Below are positions 24,165 through 37,138 of a stretch of DNA of 64,000 bases, one piece after another; positions within the stretch are counted from its first letter, which is position 1, and each line of letters opens with the position of its first letter. The DNA comes from Bombus terrestris (Eukaryota; Arthropoda; Insecta; Hymenoptera; Apidae): the NCBI RefSeq assembly GCF_910591885.1, contig NC_063281.1, positions 12,445,200 to 12,509,199 on the forward strand, read 5' to 3'. Position numbers and translations under genes: made by a program. The notes under the pieces are model-generated. The model was given only the letters and a program-made list of their open reading frames with translations. It ran no database searches and was not told the origin of the DNA.

Positions 24165-26814
24165 TTTGAATCGTGAAAAATCGAAGGAAATCTTTTGACG
24201 TTCCCGTTGTTCATATTTTAACCAGAGGTGTAAAGCATTTTGTAATTGTTATTTCTCTCTACGTGTTAATTTATGAAATTGTTTGGTATTTATACAGGTA
24301 TTCGTATTAATAGAATATGTGACGTGACAGTGAAAATAGTAATTTGAAATGGAAAGCAAAAATTAGTACGCATCGTCGGCATGATCCTTGATCAGCAGAA
24401 AAGCATTCTTTCATGGGAATGAATTTCTATAGGTCGCATCCTCCGACATCCTTTTTGTTTCATTCCATAAATAGCTATGAGAGTCTGTCTGGCATATGGA
24501 ACGGCCAGACTACTGCGCAAAGTGCAGTCTGTAGAATAGTACAATGTAACCAGCGAGGTGTAACTCCTAGTGAGACGAATATTGCTCGTTTGGGCTGGTT
24601 TCGTTTCCACTATTTTTGCCTCCTCCACCTCCTGCACCATTATCCTTCCGGGATTCAACAAAAAATCAAAATAAAAGGAACTGCTTTGCATCGAACCAAC
24701 CTAAGTCATTGTAATGGAACAATGGGCGAATAAAAAAGAAACTTCATAAGCAACAACTGTAATAAAAGGTAAAATATCGATCCGAAATTTTAATTAATAT
24801 TCTTCTCTTGTTATTTTTTTATTATCATCGATAACCAACGGAGCTTTAATAGCAAGCAAACTCTGCATTAATTATTTGTACTCGTTAATCTGTTATCTGT
24901 ATCATTTTCAATTAGAGATATTTATCACGTGTACAATTAAAATCGATCGATAACGCACTTAAATTCCTTTTTCTTTATTCTATCTGTTTATTTTTGAATA
25001 CGAGTGCGAATAATTCGCAAGAAATATATTTGTCTTTCTGCGTATACTTGTTCAACGAACTGCTATCGTTCAACGAAAAAATTTAGGTTTCACGTCGATT
25101 TAATTCGTCTTTCGCGGTTTAAAAATTAAGAATAAATCGAATTAAAAATTACTTTCAATAATATTTATTATTTATTAATCGGCATTTATTTTGATCGGTA
25201 TTCGCGACGAGAATATCCAAAGACCATCTTTCGCAAGAAATTTTCTAAAATCTCGAAAGATCCAGAAGATAAAAGGAATAAATTATTTTTATTTCTATGA
25301 CAAGCGTTCGAAGGGAAGAGAACATTTCCTTTTTTAAATCGTCGGCTGTTCTCGTTGTGAATTCGATCGTAGTATCTTAGATATTTTACAGTATATCGCT
25401 GGTATGGTAACGTTGCTCCGGAAATATTCTGTTTACTCTGGCGGATGCATGCGCATGGAACAGGGAATCGGATATTCTCAGAGTTTTTCCTCGCCGACAT
25501 AAGCTGCATAAACCCGATGAGACTTTTGTTTACACGACATCGTCCCTGTATCGATGTCGAGAACGTCGTTTTAACATACGCTACGACTTTTACCTATGGA
25601 AATGGAAGCGGCTTGATACCAGCTTAAAATGTCACTTCTTTCTTTCTTTTCACCGATAAAAATCCTCAATTTTCGATACAAATTTCCACCAATATTCCCT
25701 TACGCGATTTTCATGCAAATAATTTGTTCTTTTTTCCCGAACGATACGTTTGAAACATAGATCAACTCCGAACATAGTGAACTTTACGAAGCATTCTAAT
25801 TGGCCATTCCAAAACTCTCGTGGCTAAAACACAGCCGTTCCACGATTAGCCACATGGTTCCCGGTTACGTGCGATGCGTATTCAAGTATCGATGTAACCC
25901 TAGTCCTCGGTGCGTGTTCTCACCGTTCTGAAACATACCGAGCTCTGACAACCGCCACATGAAATTATGCCGTGTGCCGTGTGCGGTGCACGTTCGTCTC
26001 TGTAAACGGCTGCTTTATCCGCTCTTCTCGGTTTTTCTTGCTCGCGGCACGTCAGCGCAACAATGCGCGCGCGTGCATCCAACCGGAAGCTGCAACAGAG
26101 GAGAGAGTATCCAGAAGCAGCGTGATACGGTCCATGCCACGTTTGTCGTGTCTATGCTCGTCGTATCTCGTGGACGTCTCCTTTTCCTCCAACTTGGACA
26201 CAGATTTATACTCGTGTCGTTTCGTTGGACGCGACGGGAATACACTCGCAATTGATCCGCGCTTTTCATTATACTTCGTCACGATGTCGCTCAAAGGTTC
26301 GCGCACGGATTAATTGTGCTGTGGCATCAGAAGTGGGATTCTTTTAGATCACGAAGCAAATCGCAGGTATTAAGGAGAAAAATATACAAGTTCATGGATA
26401 TTCATGCAAATTCATATTTTATTATTACGAAGACTACTAAAAAACAAAAAGAAATGGAATCCAAGTTGAGGTTTCTTTCACTTACTAAATATACCAACAG
26501 GTAATACATTTTCGCGTGTTATGCGCATTCCATACTTTTCCAATTTTCTAAATTTCCGCAAAATGCATAAAGATGCAATTTAATTTGCGTTTTGTATTCC
26601 CATTGCGTTTAGATGGACGACGCTTGTAGCGTCTTTAGCGTAAGGTAAATCCGGTCCATGATGACTATGTTTTATTCTCGATAATCTTACGATAATACTA
26701 TTCTTGATCATCTATAAACCGTTTCAATTAATGGAAATCAAAAGACGCCCAAAAGGGTAGTTAATTACTCGGCTATCAGAGCGTATTACGAACCAAGTAT
26801 AAGCTTCCCTATTC

Positions 26815-27373
26815 TCACCCCTTGTTTCTCGTTCCTCTCTCTTTGTTCACTATTGTCGCTGACGTGACAATCCAAACAACCGTAACTCGTTCAAGATAAC
26901 AGAACGAACACTCGTGGTTCTCGCGCAGTATGCGCATTACCAAACGCCCACTCGTCTCGAGTTCGCTTCTCAAAAAAACACGCGAGCGAATTAAAGCGAC
27001 GAACACGAAGAGGGTGGGACAAAGACTCGCGTCGCTTAAAACGAGAGCTCGCCGCCGCAACGAAGACATGTGACGTAATACTAGTTTAACGCGCGGCGCG
27101 AGCACGTAGAAAAGAGAAACTCGACATAGTTTCAACGAGTTGAATTCGGTTTTAGCCCGTGCAGCGACGAGAGGAAGCGAGAGTTTACGCGGAGATGGCG
27201 GAATTCGCGCGCAGTTTCCGGCCCGCAAAGTGACCGAAGTCGAGTGCAGGGCAAAGCCGGCTGAGTGCAAGAACGTCGCGGAATATTTGGCGACTTGGAG
27301 TGCAGTTTAGGAACTCGAGTCAGCTCAGTTCTCGCGAACTGCTTCCGCCAACTGGAGCATCGCGCATGTACGT
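26815..27373 (+). promoter_or_regulatory. Promoter-like GC-rich region with CRE-like and initiator motifs
   Basis: This is one of the GC-richest non-coding stretches in the window and is dense in CpG. It contains TGACGTAA at 27072-27079, a CREB/ATF-type site. It also has an arthropod initiator match, TCAGTT, at 27325-27330. Counting the A at 27327 as +1, the bases at +28 to +32 are GGAGC, a four-of-five match to the downstream promoter element. A GTACGT donor-like sequence at 27368 would close a short first leader exon (about 27327-27367). If transcription runs rightward, the next candidate exons are the microexon at 35826 and the transferase leader at 45371. Initiator and DPE motifs are short and arise by chance. 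A minus-strand frame of 151 codons across the region is attributed to its low stop density. No TATA box is present at -30. Confidence 0.35.
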
Positions 27374-28140
27374 TTGACGAATTCGAGTGGATGCTCCGTT
27401 GAACTTATCTTGTCTCTTCGATTCATCTCTTTTCTGTCTCTTTTTGGTTACGAGATATTTACTTTTGGTTTATTAAGTAGAACGAAGCTTCGAATGTTTC
27501 TATCGGCATTCTGGCGTAGATTGGTATTAGTTTTCGGAGGTAGAGGAATGATCTGTGGACAGACGCGTTATTTTTCAGGCGGGTTTTATTTGCTAGATTT
27601 TGTTATCAAACATACGCCGAATAATAAATATTTCAAAGAATTATTCCCGGCTTGCAGTCAGTTTTGCTTGCGTTTTCTCATCTAATTCAATCTACCGTAG
27701 AGCTTTGGTAACTAGGAGAATCGTAGCAGCATTCAGAGTCAATTTTGTAGATGGACTGGGTAAAACCATTTCAAAAAGTTCTGCCCTCTTTTTCGAATTA
27801 TGCTTTGATGTTTTATCAGGGATGGGCTGATTCATATTCCTATCGATCTGTTTATACTTACGATCCGGCGGCATAAAAGCCAACACTTTTTATAACGACA
27901 GGATTTTTAAATTAAATATTCATATCGGTGGATTTAAAAAATGAAACGCTCGCCGTTAGGAAAATTTTTACACGAATCTTGAACAGTGTCGATCAATAGA
28001 ATGGTACAGTAGATGGAAAGAATAATGTAAATACGAAATAATTCTTTTGCGATGTTTTCGATTGTAAAATACGTGTAAAACTAGTATGAAATAATGTAGA
28101 AGACTCTTCTTTGACGACGACGTTTTGATAATATTTTGTT

Positions 28141-28161
28141 GCGATAATTATTGCGATAATT
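28141..28161. repeat. Short tandem duplication gcgataatt
   Basis: The 9-mer gcgataatt is repeated at 28141-28149 and 28153-28161, with att between. It is a minor slippage product. Confidence 0.75.
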
Positions 28162-30179
28162 CCTCGAGAAAGTTCATTAATGGAACGGATGTAAAGTAGA
28201 TAAGAGGCTTACGGACTTTCGCTTGTTCTACTTCGCTGTCCGCCCCTGTTATCAGAATTACTTTGTTTTCTTGACGCCGTTATCGTTCTCGTTTACCGTT
28301 GTGTATCCGAGATTTCTGAAAATTTTCTGCAGAAAGAGATTCGCGATAAGGTGAATCGTAGTGGTTCTCAACCTCTCCTCAAGTACGCGTAGAATCAAAA
28401 GTAAAATTCAAAGATCTTAAAATATTAGCCAGAAAAATATATTTAGTATGCAAGTATATAAATTACATTTTACGACAGTTTTAGTAAGCATCCATTCGTT
28501 TCCTTTTAGATTAACATTTTTCCTGTTACTTTTGAACGTGTTCGAACGGAATAAAACATTAAAAGGTACACGAGATAGAATCAAGTTAATGGAACGAACA
28601 GAATGTTTAATTTCGCGATGGTATCGAATGCAATGCGTTTTTTTCGATCGCCGAGGCAAATTCGAGCGACGATCGACAGCGAAACAGCCGTCGTAAATTC
28701 GACGAATTCGATTTCGCGTTCGAATCACGTTTGGGACCGTGGTTGTCTCGCGAGTAATCAAAACGGTTGACGTTGAGCCAACGACGAGCAGTCCCACCGC
28801 GATTCTTACCCGATTCCTCGTGTTTTTCGTCCGATCGTCAGGTGTCGTGGCTATCAAATTCTTCCCATGGAACACAATTTTGTTTCGCATCGAATATCTC
28901 GTTCGTTCCCTCCTCGACGCGGCGTCACGTTCGCGAAATTACCGTGACGACCTCTCTGATGGAAAAGAAACGCCGTGAGAAGCCTGTGGGGAGGCGAGGC
29001 TTTTCAATTCCATTGCGAATCATTGGTTGAAAGTGGGTGCTTGGAGTTTGAGACTTTAAGAAATGGACGAAGGTTTTACCGGCTAGTAACTTTCATGGGG
29101 TGAGTTTGGTGGCTGATGTGTTTTAAGTTCGGTGCTTTTGGTAGATCTATTTACATTATTTGCCATAAATGAACAGTGTCTAGAAAAGGTATTTGCACGT
29201 ATCTTATCTTCCAATGAGGTTTTCTTACGAGGTTTTACGTTTCATTTCCGTAGGATAAAAATTTTGTTAGTCTCGTGAAAGTATTAGTAAATAGTACGAA
29301 ACTTTATAGACTTGTATCTAATTAATATTCGTACAAACTAAATGAAATGCTCGAAAACGTCTTATCGAAGAGTTATAAGCGTTCAGAAGTTTTTAATAAT
29401 CGTTTCGACAGTCACAACAAATGTCCGAAATTTCTTTTTTCTGCAAGAATGCAGACATTTGTTCGTCGAACTCTTTCGAATATTCCTGTTGCTGTAGAAA
29501 TAGTAGTAAGTTGATCTTCTGTTCATTTTCACAAACCAAGAACAACTTTGCCTGGAATCTTTCAATGCTTATAACTAGGCTATGGATGTTTATGAAATCA
29601 TATATATTTATGAATAATTAAAGAAATTGAATCTAAACAGGGATTTGTTGCGTTTACTAAATATCACAGCTATGCTAACTATAATTACACATAGTCTGTA
29701 GATTTTTTGATTCTTAAATTCCCCAAAACTGCATAAATATCCGCAGTCTGCTTGTGACTCTTCGATAAAGCATTTTCGGGCATAAATTTACTCGATCTGA
29801 TTAACACGCAGTATAAGTTTTGTCCCGATCTTTTCGGACACTCGATATTACAAACACTACACGTATAGACGTATTTTTGGGATTGTATTTATCTGTGCGA
29901 GTGGGTCAAAAAAATAATCACGTAGGATAAAAACGTTCATCGGTGGCTTGAATTTATTTTCATGAATCATTCTCGCTTTATTCTTTAGCAATATGATCGA
30001 AACAAACTTCAGTAAACAACGATCACTCGGTTCAATCTAGAAGCGCATTCTGAAGTAAAACGCAAATGTTCTCGCTTGATTTCCCAATTTCCACCGATAT
30101 CGCGAGGTTGGAAATGACGTTAATTACACTGATCCAATAAATGTAGCAGGTGCATCCTTTGATAGGCGAAATTTCGTCC

Positions 30180-30600
30180 ATGAAGGCACGTTTCATCGCG
30201 ATGTGTACGTTCTCTCCTTTGCCAGTCGGCGTTCACGCCACGGTGCGCGGCGTTAATTCGACGAAAATTCATTAGCGTCGTCTCTCGGAGGAGGTTCGCG
30301 TCGGCGGCCTGTGAAATCGAGCTCGAATCGTCCCGCGGGTGAAGATTCGATTAACCGCGTCGTGCCGTCATCGTCGCGGCCGCAGACAGCCCGCCGATGC
30401 TCTCCATCGCCTCTCGTGAAGCAGTCGTCGCACCTTGGCGAAACTTTCCAAGTCGAAGTCGCCGTTTCTCTCTTTCCGGCGTCTGCTCGCCGCTAATTTC
30501 GCTCGTTACGGCACAATGTTTGCCCACCTCGTTCCATGGGATTTCCCTCTGACCGTTACCGTGTAAATGAGATTTCAGAGGCGCGCGCCTTGATTGCGGA
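30180..30600. promoter_or_regulatory. GC-rich CpG-dense island, function unknown
   Basis: About 400 bp with strongly raised GC and CpG in an AT-rich setting. It includes gtcgcggccgcagacagcc near 30374 and several cgtcg/cgccg clusters. No TATA box or clear initiator is evident. The short open frames lack splice borders. It is a candidate enhancer or alternative promoter of a flanking gene. The role is inference only. Confidence 0.25.
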
Positions 30601-30630
30601 ATTTGTAGAGGTTTTTCGACGTACGGGTTT

Positions 30631-30797
30631 TTGATGATCGATGTTTGATTCGCTAATTTTTTATTACAAGACTAGGATTGGTTTGGAGGATTTGGTTTGC
30701 GTTTAAAAGGATGGTAAACTCGTTAGGAGGTAATTGATTCCTGAATTTCGGAGATATTCTTGACGATCGACGTTTGATTCGTTAATTTTTTCATCAC
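30631..30797. repeat. Local duplication, two ~38-bp copies 129 bp apart
   Basis: The segment beginning ttgatgatcgatgtttgatt at 30631 recurs at 30760 as ttgacgatcgacgtttgatt. Both continue with cg[ct]taattttttt-like sequence and a cac/tac end. The copies differ at a handful of positions. The spacer between them is unrelated apart from short GA/TT-rich matches. Confidence 0.8.
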
Positions 30798-32629
30798 AGT
30801 GTCGCAGATATTTTAGAAGAGAGCGACTTTTGCAAACATTTTGTGGCAGAGTAAAAGCTTGTTACTAAGCGTGGAAGAATTCTGTACACTTGTGCCGATA
30901 ATTATGAAAGTGGCCTAAGTGGTACATCTTTCATTTGGAGATATTTAAAGTCTCGCGTTCAACGCATAAACTGTATTCTGTTGCAACGATGCAACGACCA
31001 ACACAAGTCCACGGTTCGATTTCTACTACTTTGGACGGCTACATTCGGTGTCTTGTTGTGTGAATGGACGCAACGCAAAATAAGTGATAAACTCATTTTC
31101 CTTTTTTTTCTTTCTTTTAGATACTTCACTTAGGCGATTTTCACAATCATCGACAACGTTTATAGAATATTTTGTAATTGATTTCGAATCACCTGACTGG
31201 TGTTAAAGGAGAGGCTTTGATGAATCCTTCGATAAGAAAATTAAAAAAACTTGTTGAATACTGGAAATAGCTTTTCAGAAATATTGTATAGACAATGGAC
31301 TTGCTTGAAAGGCTAAATAAAACCATATAATTATCCGTGGCTTCCAACAAAATACCACTGGGGATGAATAAGTGGTTCAGCTATTCTGCTCATTCTGCCT
31401 TCAAATAAACATTAGCACCGTATTCAAAAGCACATTCCAACTTGAAGCGCACGCGTATAATTCTCTATTGAAACCCAATTTCTGCGAGCCTGCTAACTCC
31501 ACATAAAAGTACTATCGGTAGCTCGTTTGAGTCGATCAAAAGCTTCGTTCCGAAACCGAACTATTCGTAATCGCCACTCGAAATAATTAAGCTAGGCCAC
31601 GTTTCACCGCGGTCGTATCAGCCTAATCGAAAACCGGGTGCATCGTTCCTTAAAAGAGTCGTAATCATCAAAGTCGAAATTTTCGGGACCCAAGCGAAGG
31701 CGGTACGTGTCGGTTTAAAATTCACGTAAAGACTTCTTGTCGCTGGCCTCGTGACCCATGACCCGGCCCTGCAGCACGTGATTTCTCACGCACGCCCATT
31801 TTCACTGGAATTTCCGCGTTGCTCCGCACACAAGCCTCTTGATCCCTCGCTTAAAATCAGGACTCTCGCGATAGGCAAACGTTTGCCGTGGAATCAGCCA
31901 CGCTCGGCTGTCCGACTTGATGAAACGTTATTTTAATTCTCCGGCATTATATCGTCTCAGGTGGCAGTCAGCGATAAATCGGGGAAAAAAGAAAACGTGA
32001 ATTTTGGATTAGATTTCGAACGGAAATGGATATTTCGGGAATGAAATTTTTGTTACCGCCACTTGCGTGGTATCGAGCTTGAAAGAAACGCGGTTCATTT
32101 ACATCTGGAAGATTGAAGTAACTCGTATCCGAGAGAGTTGCAAAGCGATGTAAATGTCAGAAGCGAAGATTTCTAGTAGGAATAAAAATCGCGACTCTGT
32201 CAATTTTGCCACTGTTTATCGTTTGCTGTGGACTTTCGGTGTTTATATAATTCGAAGAAAGTATGCGAGTCGAGTGAAACACGTATATGAGAGGAGTCAA
32301 ATTTGCTTAACTTTCATCTTTTTCAACCAGGATCCGCAGTTGGCAACATCTGGCGAACAAATAATTCATTTGAACGTTTTGAAAACTATACGAAGGAAAA
32401 TTTTCGTGCCTCGAGCGTTGTTAATTCTATAATTGAACTCAAGCAACGTCATTATACCGAATCATCATAGTAAACCCTCTGGATTTCACAAACTACGCAA
32501 CATTAAATTAAGTAACCAACATAATACATCACATCCTAGTTTTCACCATCGCGTACACGAAAATTTGCAGTGCAACTAAGAGTGCAAGTGGAATTAGAAA
32601 TTATACGAAAAGGGGATGGAACGAAAAAG

Positions 32630-32900
32630 GTTAGCCGGGCGTTTATAGTGGAAGGAAAGTACGTATTTGGCGATGGTCCAGGGTTGTGTGCACGCTTGGA
32701 GTGTCCATTATTCCATTAGCGGTTACCGTGTTAACTCTTTATTGCCCGTCGGTATATGAGCCACCGTTCTTCATTCTCGCCGAGAGGGCGTTTAATGTCC
32801 ACATTTCCCCGAGATTACCGTAAAACCGTTCTCATCCCGATTATATAGACACCAGTTGTCCCTTTTAGGCCACGCGGAAGCATTTCCGCGTGCATCAAAC
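32630..32900. promoter_or_regulatory. GC-rich island, possible conserved intronic element
   Basis: Raised GC relative to the flanks and free of simple repeats. Compact motifs include a ccgcg/cgcgg inverted pair in gccacgcggaagcatttccgcg at about 32869-32890, which is a small hairpin (gcggaa...ttccgc). No exon borders enclose an open frame. It has the look of conserved regulatory DNA but this cannot be confirmed here. Confidence 0.22.
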
Positions 32901-35825
32901 GCGAAATCTCGAGCTTCAGCTAGTAAACGAAGGAAGAATCGCTGTTCTTGCTTATAGTAGCCCGAATGGGTAGAGAAGTATCGCGAAATTTCGCTATGGG
33001 AAACTGAAATGTTGTTTTCAACAGGCAGACAAATTAAAAAATTGAATGCTTTGGATTTTTCTTCTTTCTCTCTTTAACATTCAATGTGGCAGGAATATTG
33101 TTTTAATATTTCGTGTAATTGGTTGTTTGAATTCTTACTGAAATGTTCGATACATAGGAAATATTATTTTCTGATTCTAGCTTCTATATTTATATTCTCT
33201 GTAAAATGAAAAATTTATGTGACGAGTTCTTTACGCAGGAAGAGAATTTGGAAAAAGAGGACGAGTATACTGTACTTCGTACTTATCGAAAAGTACAATA
33301 GAAAAACCGGACAGGAATTTCAATCCTTATTGCATCGATGTAACAACTATTTCAGAATTAATTTATCAGATACACTGATGCAAAGATGAAACTACGCAAA
33401 AGCAACCGCAGAAAAAAACGAATTGCTGTTGGAATGAGTATTCTTTGATCTTCTTACATTACAATATTTCTAATAAAACGAAGGAACCGGTGGAAAAGCG
33501 AAATAGCGATTTTATTAGTCGAGAAAGCGATTGAATATTGGCAAAATGAACGGGGACGAGACCGTGTCCCTTTGTACACGCGAAAGGGCAGAAATTCTCC
33601 GGTGCAATTTGCTTTTTTTATTACGAATTACGTTTTATACGTGTGCAGACAGGTCCAGGTAAAAGGAGGCGCGATTTCGAAAGGCAAAGCAAAATCGTAC
33701 GAGCATCGCGAAAGTTGATTAAATGGCTGCTCGTTTTTAGCCGAGGAGGATACGAAGTTAGCCTGGTCGCAGTATATTGCAAAGAAGAATAAAAAAGGGC
33801 AGAGAAAGAAAAAAAATACGTGGCTCTAAATTAAAAATTCATTACCGTACGAAGGATAGAGGAAACGTGTTCCGACCATATGAAGGATCGTACAAAGCTT
33901 TCGAATTTCTAAATAATACTTTAATTGAACGACGCTTTGAACACTCTCTGCGCCTCTATAAGTACACGCTGAATTTTCGAAAATTTCTCAGATGTCCGAA
34001 GACAGTCGTTTTTAATATAAATGGCAAATCTGAGCTGAACTAGAAAATATAATTACAGTTTGACGAAATCGTTTCGAAACTACCGTTTCAGCTTCTACGA
34101 GGAAGAAGCTTGGGTATTTCCAAATAATCTTTAATATTAGCGGGAATACGACTCATAGGACTTATAACATTTATTTGTGAATCGAACGAGGATGAAAACC
34201 CTTTTTGAAAATATGTTCTGCGTTTTCACGAGGATGCAATTTTTGAAAATTTGCGTATAAATAATATGTACACGATTTTAAAACAAATCGTAATATAAAC
34301 GGATTGATATAAGAATATCGTTGCAGTCAGATACGGACAGAATTGCTTGGAATTAAATCACGTCAGGTTTTTATTATCGTTTGACGCGTTATTTCATGAA
34401 CATAATGCATCGATTTGTGTATTATTTTATTTGGTTAAAATCGACCGAACGTAACAAAGATTATTAATTCGTGTTTGTTAACGATGCCGAAGCAATGAAA
34501 TTACTTCAGTTATACGATTACCTAACGTGAATTAAATTCATTTAATACGAAATAAACGAGACCAGAACGAAATCTATCTGCAGAGTCCAGAGAAACGAAA
34601 CATATTGCCATTTACATATCGTTCGAATAAAGTTTACCGCGCTGTGTATAAATTTCAATATGCAAAAATGGCCAAACCGACTCGTATTATCTTTCTTTTG
34701 CAATTTATTCAGGGTGTTCGGGATTACGGACCATACAGTGATTCCGGAACCACGTAAATTTAAGGTTTGTATTCCTTTTGACAAATGGCAAGAAGTTTAA
34801 TTTTTCCAGGATAATATTTTAATAATAAAACGTACACGACATCGACGTACGTGGCATTAGTAAAGAGAATAATTATACGTCAAATGGATATAATAATAAC
34901 TTTTGTAAAATTGATATTACATTTAGTAGATATATTTGAATATTTTAGATCAATTATCGCACTGAATTAATTTCTCTTGATTCGATATCAAGCTTTTGAA
35001 AGCGGAATGAAAATTTTAATATTATTATTGGTCATTAATTTCGTGATAATGTTATATGCGATATAATGTGTAATTAATATTAATATAAGGTAATAATTAT
35101 CAGTAATGTTTATGAAATATGCATTTTAAAGATTGCTACGACGATCATGCAAATTTATTGAAAAATAATTAGGAACGAAATGATGTATTAACGTAACTTT
35201 GATATTAATGAGCCAGTGTCATCTGAGATTAGTCATCGTTAAAACTCTCACTGATTCGATGACGCAATTTCATGCAGTCGACGAACATAGAGAAAGTCTT
35301 TGCATCGTTAAATGACCATCAGAATATGAAAATGACAGTCGCGGTGATTCATGAATTTTTTATACACTCGTCGAAACGAGACACTGAAATATTACTTCTT
35401 AAGTATGTAAAAATTTTGTTACTTCATAAAGTACTATAAATATTCCTGGAATTGAAACGATAAAGCACGAACATAATTTCGAAATAGTATCCACGTAGAA
35501 TATTTCTCATCCTTGCAACAGCGTTTAATTAGGAAATATGTCCGAACAGTGGTCATACGGTCAGTTTCCTAAATTTAGGTTAAACAAAGCTTCGAATTCA
35601 ACGAGATCTAAATGAATGTTTTAAAAACGTAGCTGTTACAATTTCGTTTCATCCCATTTTTTTTATTTTTCCAAAAGCTCAAGAGACCATAGTTTTCACA
35701 CTGGAACATTCCGATAGGAACAAATAGCGTTCAATAACTCTTCGTTAATCAAGTTTCCATTTTCGAAGCGAAACTTTACGCAGCTGCCTATTTTATTTCG
35801 TCTCTTTTTCTCTCTTTCTCTGTAG

Positions 35826-35856
35826 GACCATGGATCATGTTTGCATAAAGTACGCG
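35826..35856 (+). other. Candidate 31-bp microexon with strong splice sites and an upstream ATG
   Basis: A 35-40 nt pyrimidine tract (tttcgtctctttttctctct and onward) ends in ctgtag at 35825. The 31-bp exon follows, and a gtaaga donor begins at 35857. The exon contains ACCATGG, a near-ideal translation start context, at 35827-35833. Spliced to the acceptor at 45371, this ATG would open a 41-codon reading frame that stops at 45467-45469. That frame is not in the transferase frame, so it would be an upstream ORF. Spliced after the candidate exon at 16859, the phase-2 end (cg) joins to give CGG and the frame stays open through the microexon, but the peptide does not continue a WSC domain. It is most simply a non-coding leader cassette exon. 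It could also be a chance pairing of splice motifs. Confidence 0.45.
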
Positions 35857-36550
35857 GTAAGAAACAGCGAAACAATCGTTCTTGTTCTTTGCAATCTGTA
35901 AAGTTATAAACGTGCGTTTAATAAAATCGTTAATCGGTAGTATATGGGTAATTTAATGAAACTTGAATGAAAAATTCCGTATTTATGGAAATACATTTCA
36001 TATATCGAGGATTTATAACAACTAGATCGTAATAGAAACGGATTGACTGATAAAATAATGACGCTGGATGCAAATACGTACTAAAACATTCGTATTTTTA
36101 ACAGAATAAATATAACACACCAAGCAATTACGTTTAGTGTCTATAGTAGAGTGGCAAATATTTAACACGAAAATCATTCGATCGTGAACAACTCAGAATT
36201 TAAATAAATATTCCAACGAATTCCCGATTGTTTGCACAAGTCTGACGCTTTTCACCCTGCGTAGCTGTAAAGTAAATAAAACACATTTTATTTTCGTGTT
36301 TTATTTGAAAAAGGTTTGTCCCACGATATTTTTAAACACGATCAATTTTATCTTCAAAACACGAATTTTGGAAATATTAGAAGTTCAAATATATTCCATT
36401 CTTCGCTATTAAAATGTACTCGTAGTAATCTTTTTGGCGAATGAAACTTTTAAAACTGCAAATAATCTGCTCTTTTTTATTCCTACTTTATTTGACACAA
36501 ATTTAGAAATGACGCGAAACAAGCGTAAAAAATCATTTGAGAAGGAAATT

Positions 36551-36785
36551 AAAAAAAAAAAAAAAAAGAAAGGATTACGTACGTGACCTCTGAAACAAAA
36601 AACGAAAACTCTGAACGCGACACGTATAGCCATATATACCAATATCCCTCAAAGTTGGAATTGTATCGTTCGTTTTCATTTCTGTATCTACCTGTGCCAT
36701 CGAATCTTTAAAAAAGTGTTTTTTCGAAATAGTCATGTCCGGTGTGAAGAACTAGCCTACAAAAAAAAAAAAAAAAAAAAAAAAA
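36551..36785. repeat. Two long A tracts (A17 and A25)
   Basis: A17 lies at 36551-36567 and A25 at 36761-36785. Neither has an adjacent AATAAA or target-site duplication that I can identify, so they are treated as homopolymers and not as retroposon tails. Confidence 0.9.
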
Positions 36786-37117
36786 GAAAGGACAAAGAAT
36801 CACCGCGTTACTAGAAATTACTCGTATATAAAATACTCGTGGAAAGAAGGAAATTGACAATAAAAAGGGTCGCGAAGTCTCAGCGAAAACATTCACGCTC
36901 GTTAACTCCATTATTCGAAAGAAGGGACACAAGTGGCCATCTCTTGTTCGCCCCGGAACCAGGAAGCGAAAGGGAGGAAGGAAACCTTTAGCACGCGTGT
37001 AAAAAGAACAATATTGACCCTCGTTTCGCGAACTTTCCTCAAATTAGGGAGCAGAAACGGAAACAGAAGAGAAACACAGGGTACAAAGAGGAGGCTTAGG
37101 GCACGAGCTACGAATAA

Positions 37118-37138
37118 AGAGACGAGTCACTCGTCTCT
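37118..37138. repeat. Perfect 21-bp palindrome
   Basis: AGAGACGAGT (37118-37127) and ACTCGTCTCT (37129-37138) are exact reverse complements around a single C. The centre, GAGTCACTC, contains TGACTC/GAGTCA, an AP-1-type half pattern. It could be a protein-binding site or a chance palindrome. Confidence 0.85.

Larger units (their letters stand above)
16957..26814. other. Non-coding; intronic or intergenic
   Basis: No exon could be supported. Overlapping frames of 100-160 codons on both strands at about 22.4-23.5 kb occupy a GC-richer patch with few stops. The longest uses a non-ATG start, and they read through each other on opposite strands, which is the signature of chance openness. A strong minus-strand donor at about 23534 has an open frame behind it but no acceptor and no recognisable peptide. 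The block contains the tandem and hairpin sequences listed separately. Confidence 0.6.
27374..35825. other. Non-coding; probable first intron or intergenic
   Basis: No recognisable exon. A strong acceptor at 31120 (cttttttttctttcttttag) is followed by one open frame but has only a poor donor (gtgtta) near 31199, so I do not call an exon. An acceptor near 33647 opens a 49-codon frame to a stop, but its lysine/arginine-rich product is not recognised. Long minus-strand frames at 28.4-28.9 kb match no family that I know. Confidence 0.55.

Noticed and set aside
26815..27270. 151-codon minus-strand frame
   Set aside because: It lies across the CpG-rich promoter-like region, has arginine/serine-rich composition typical of GC-rich non-coding DNA and has no recognised motif.
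34680..34780. cagggtgttcgggattacgg-like sequence considered as a retrotransposon end
   Set aside because: Only a loose resemblance to repeat ends seen in insects. No terminal repeat, tail or second copy is present in the window.
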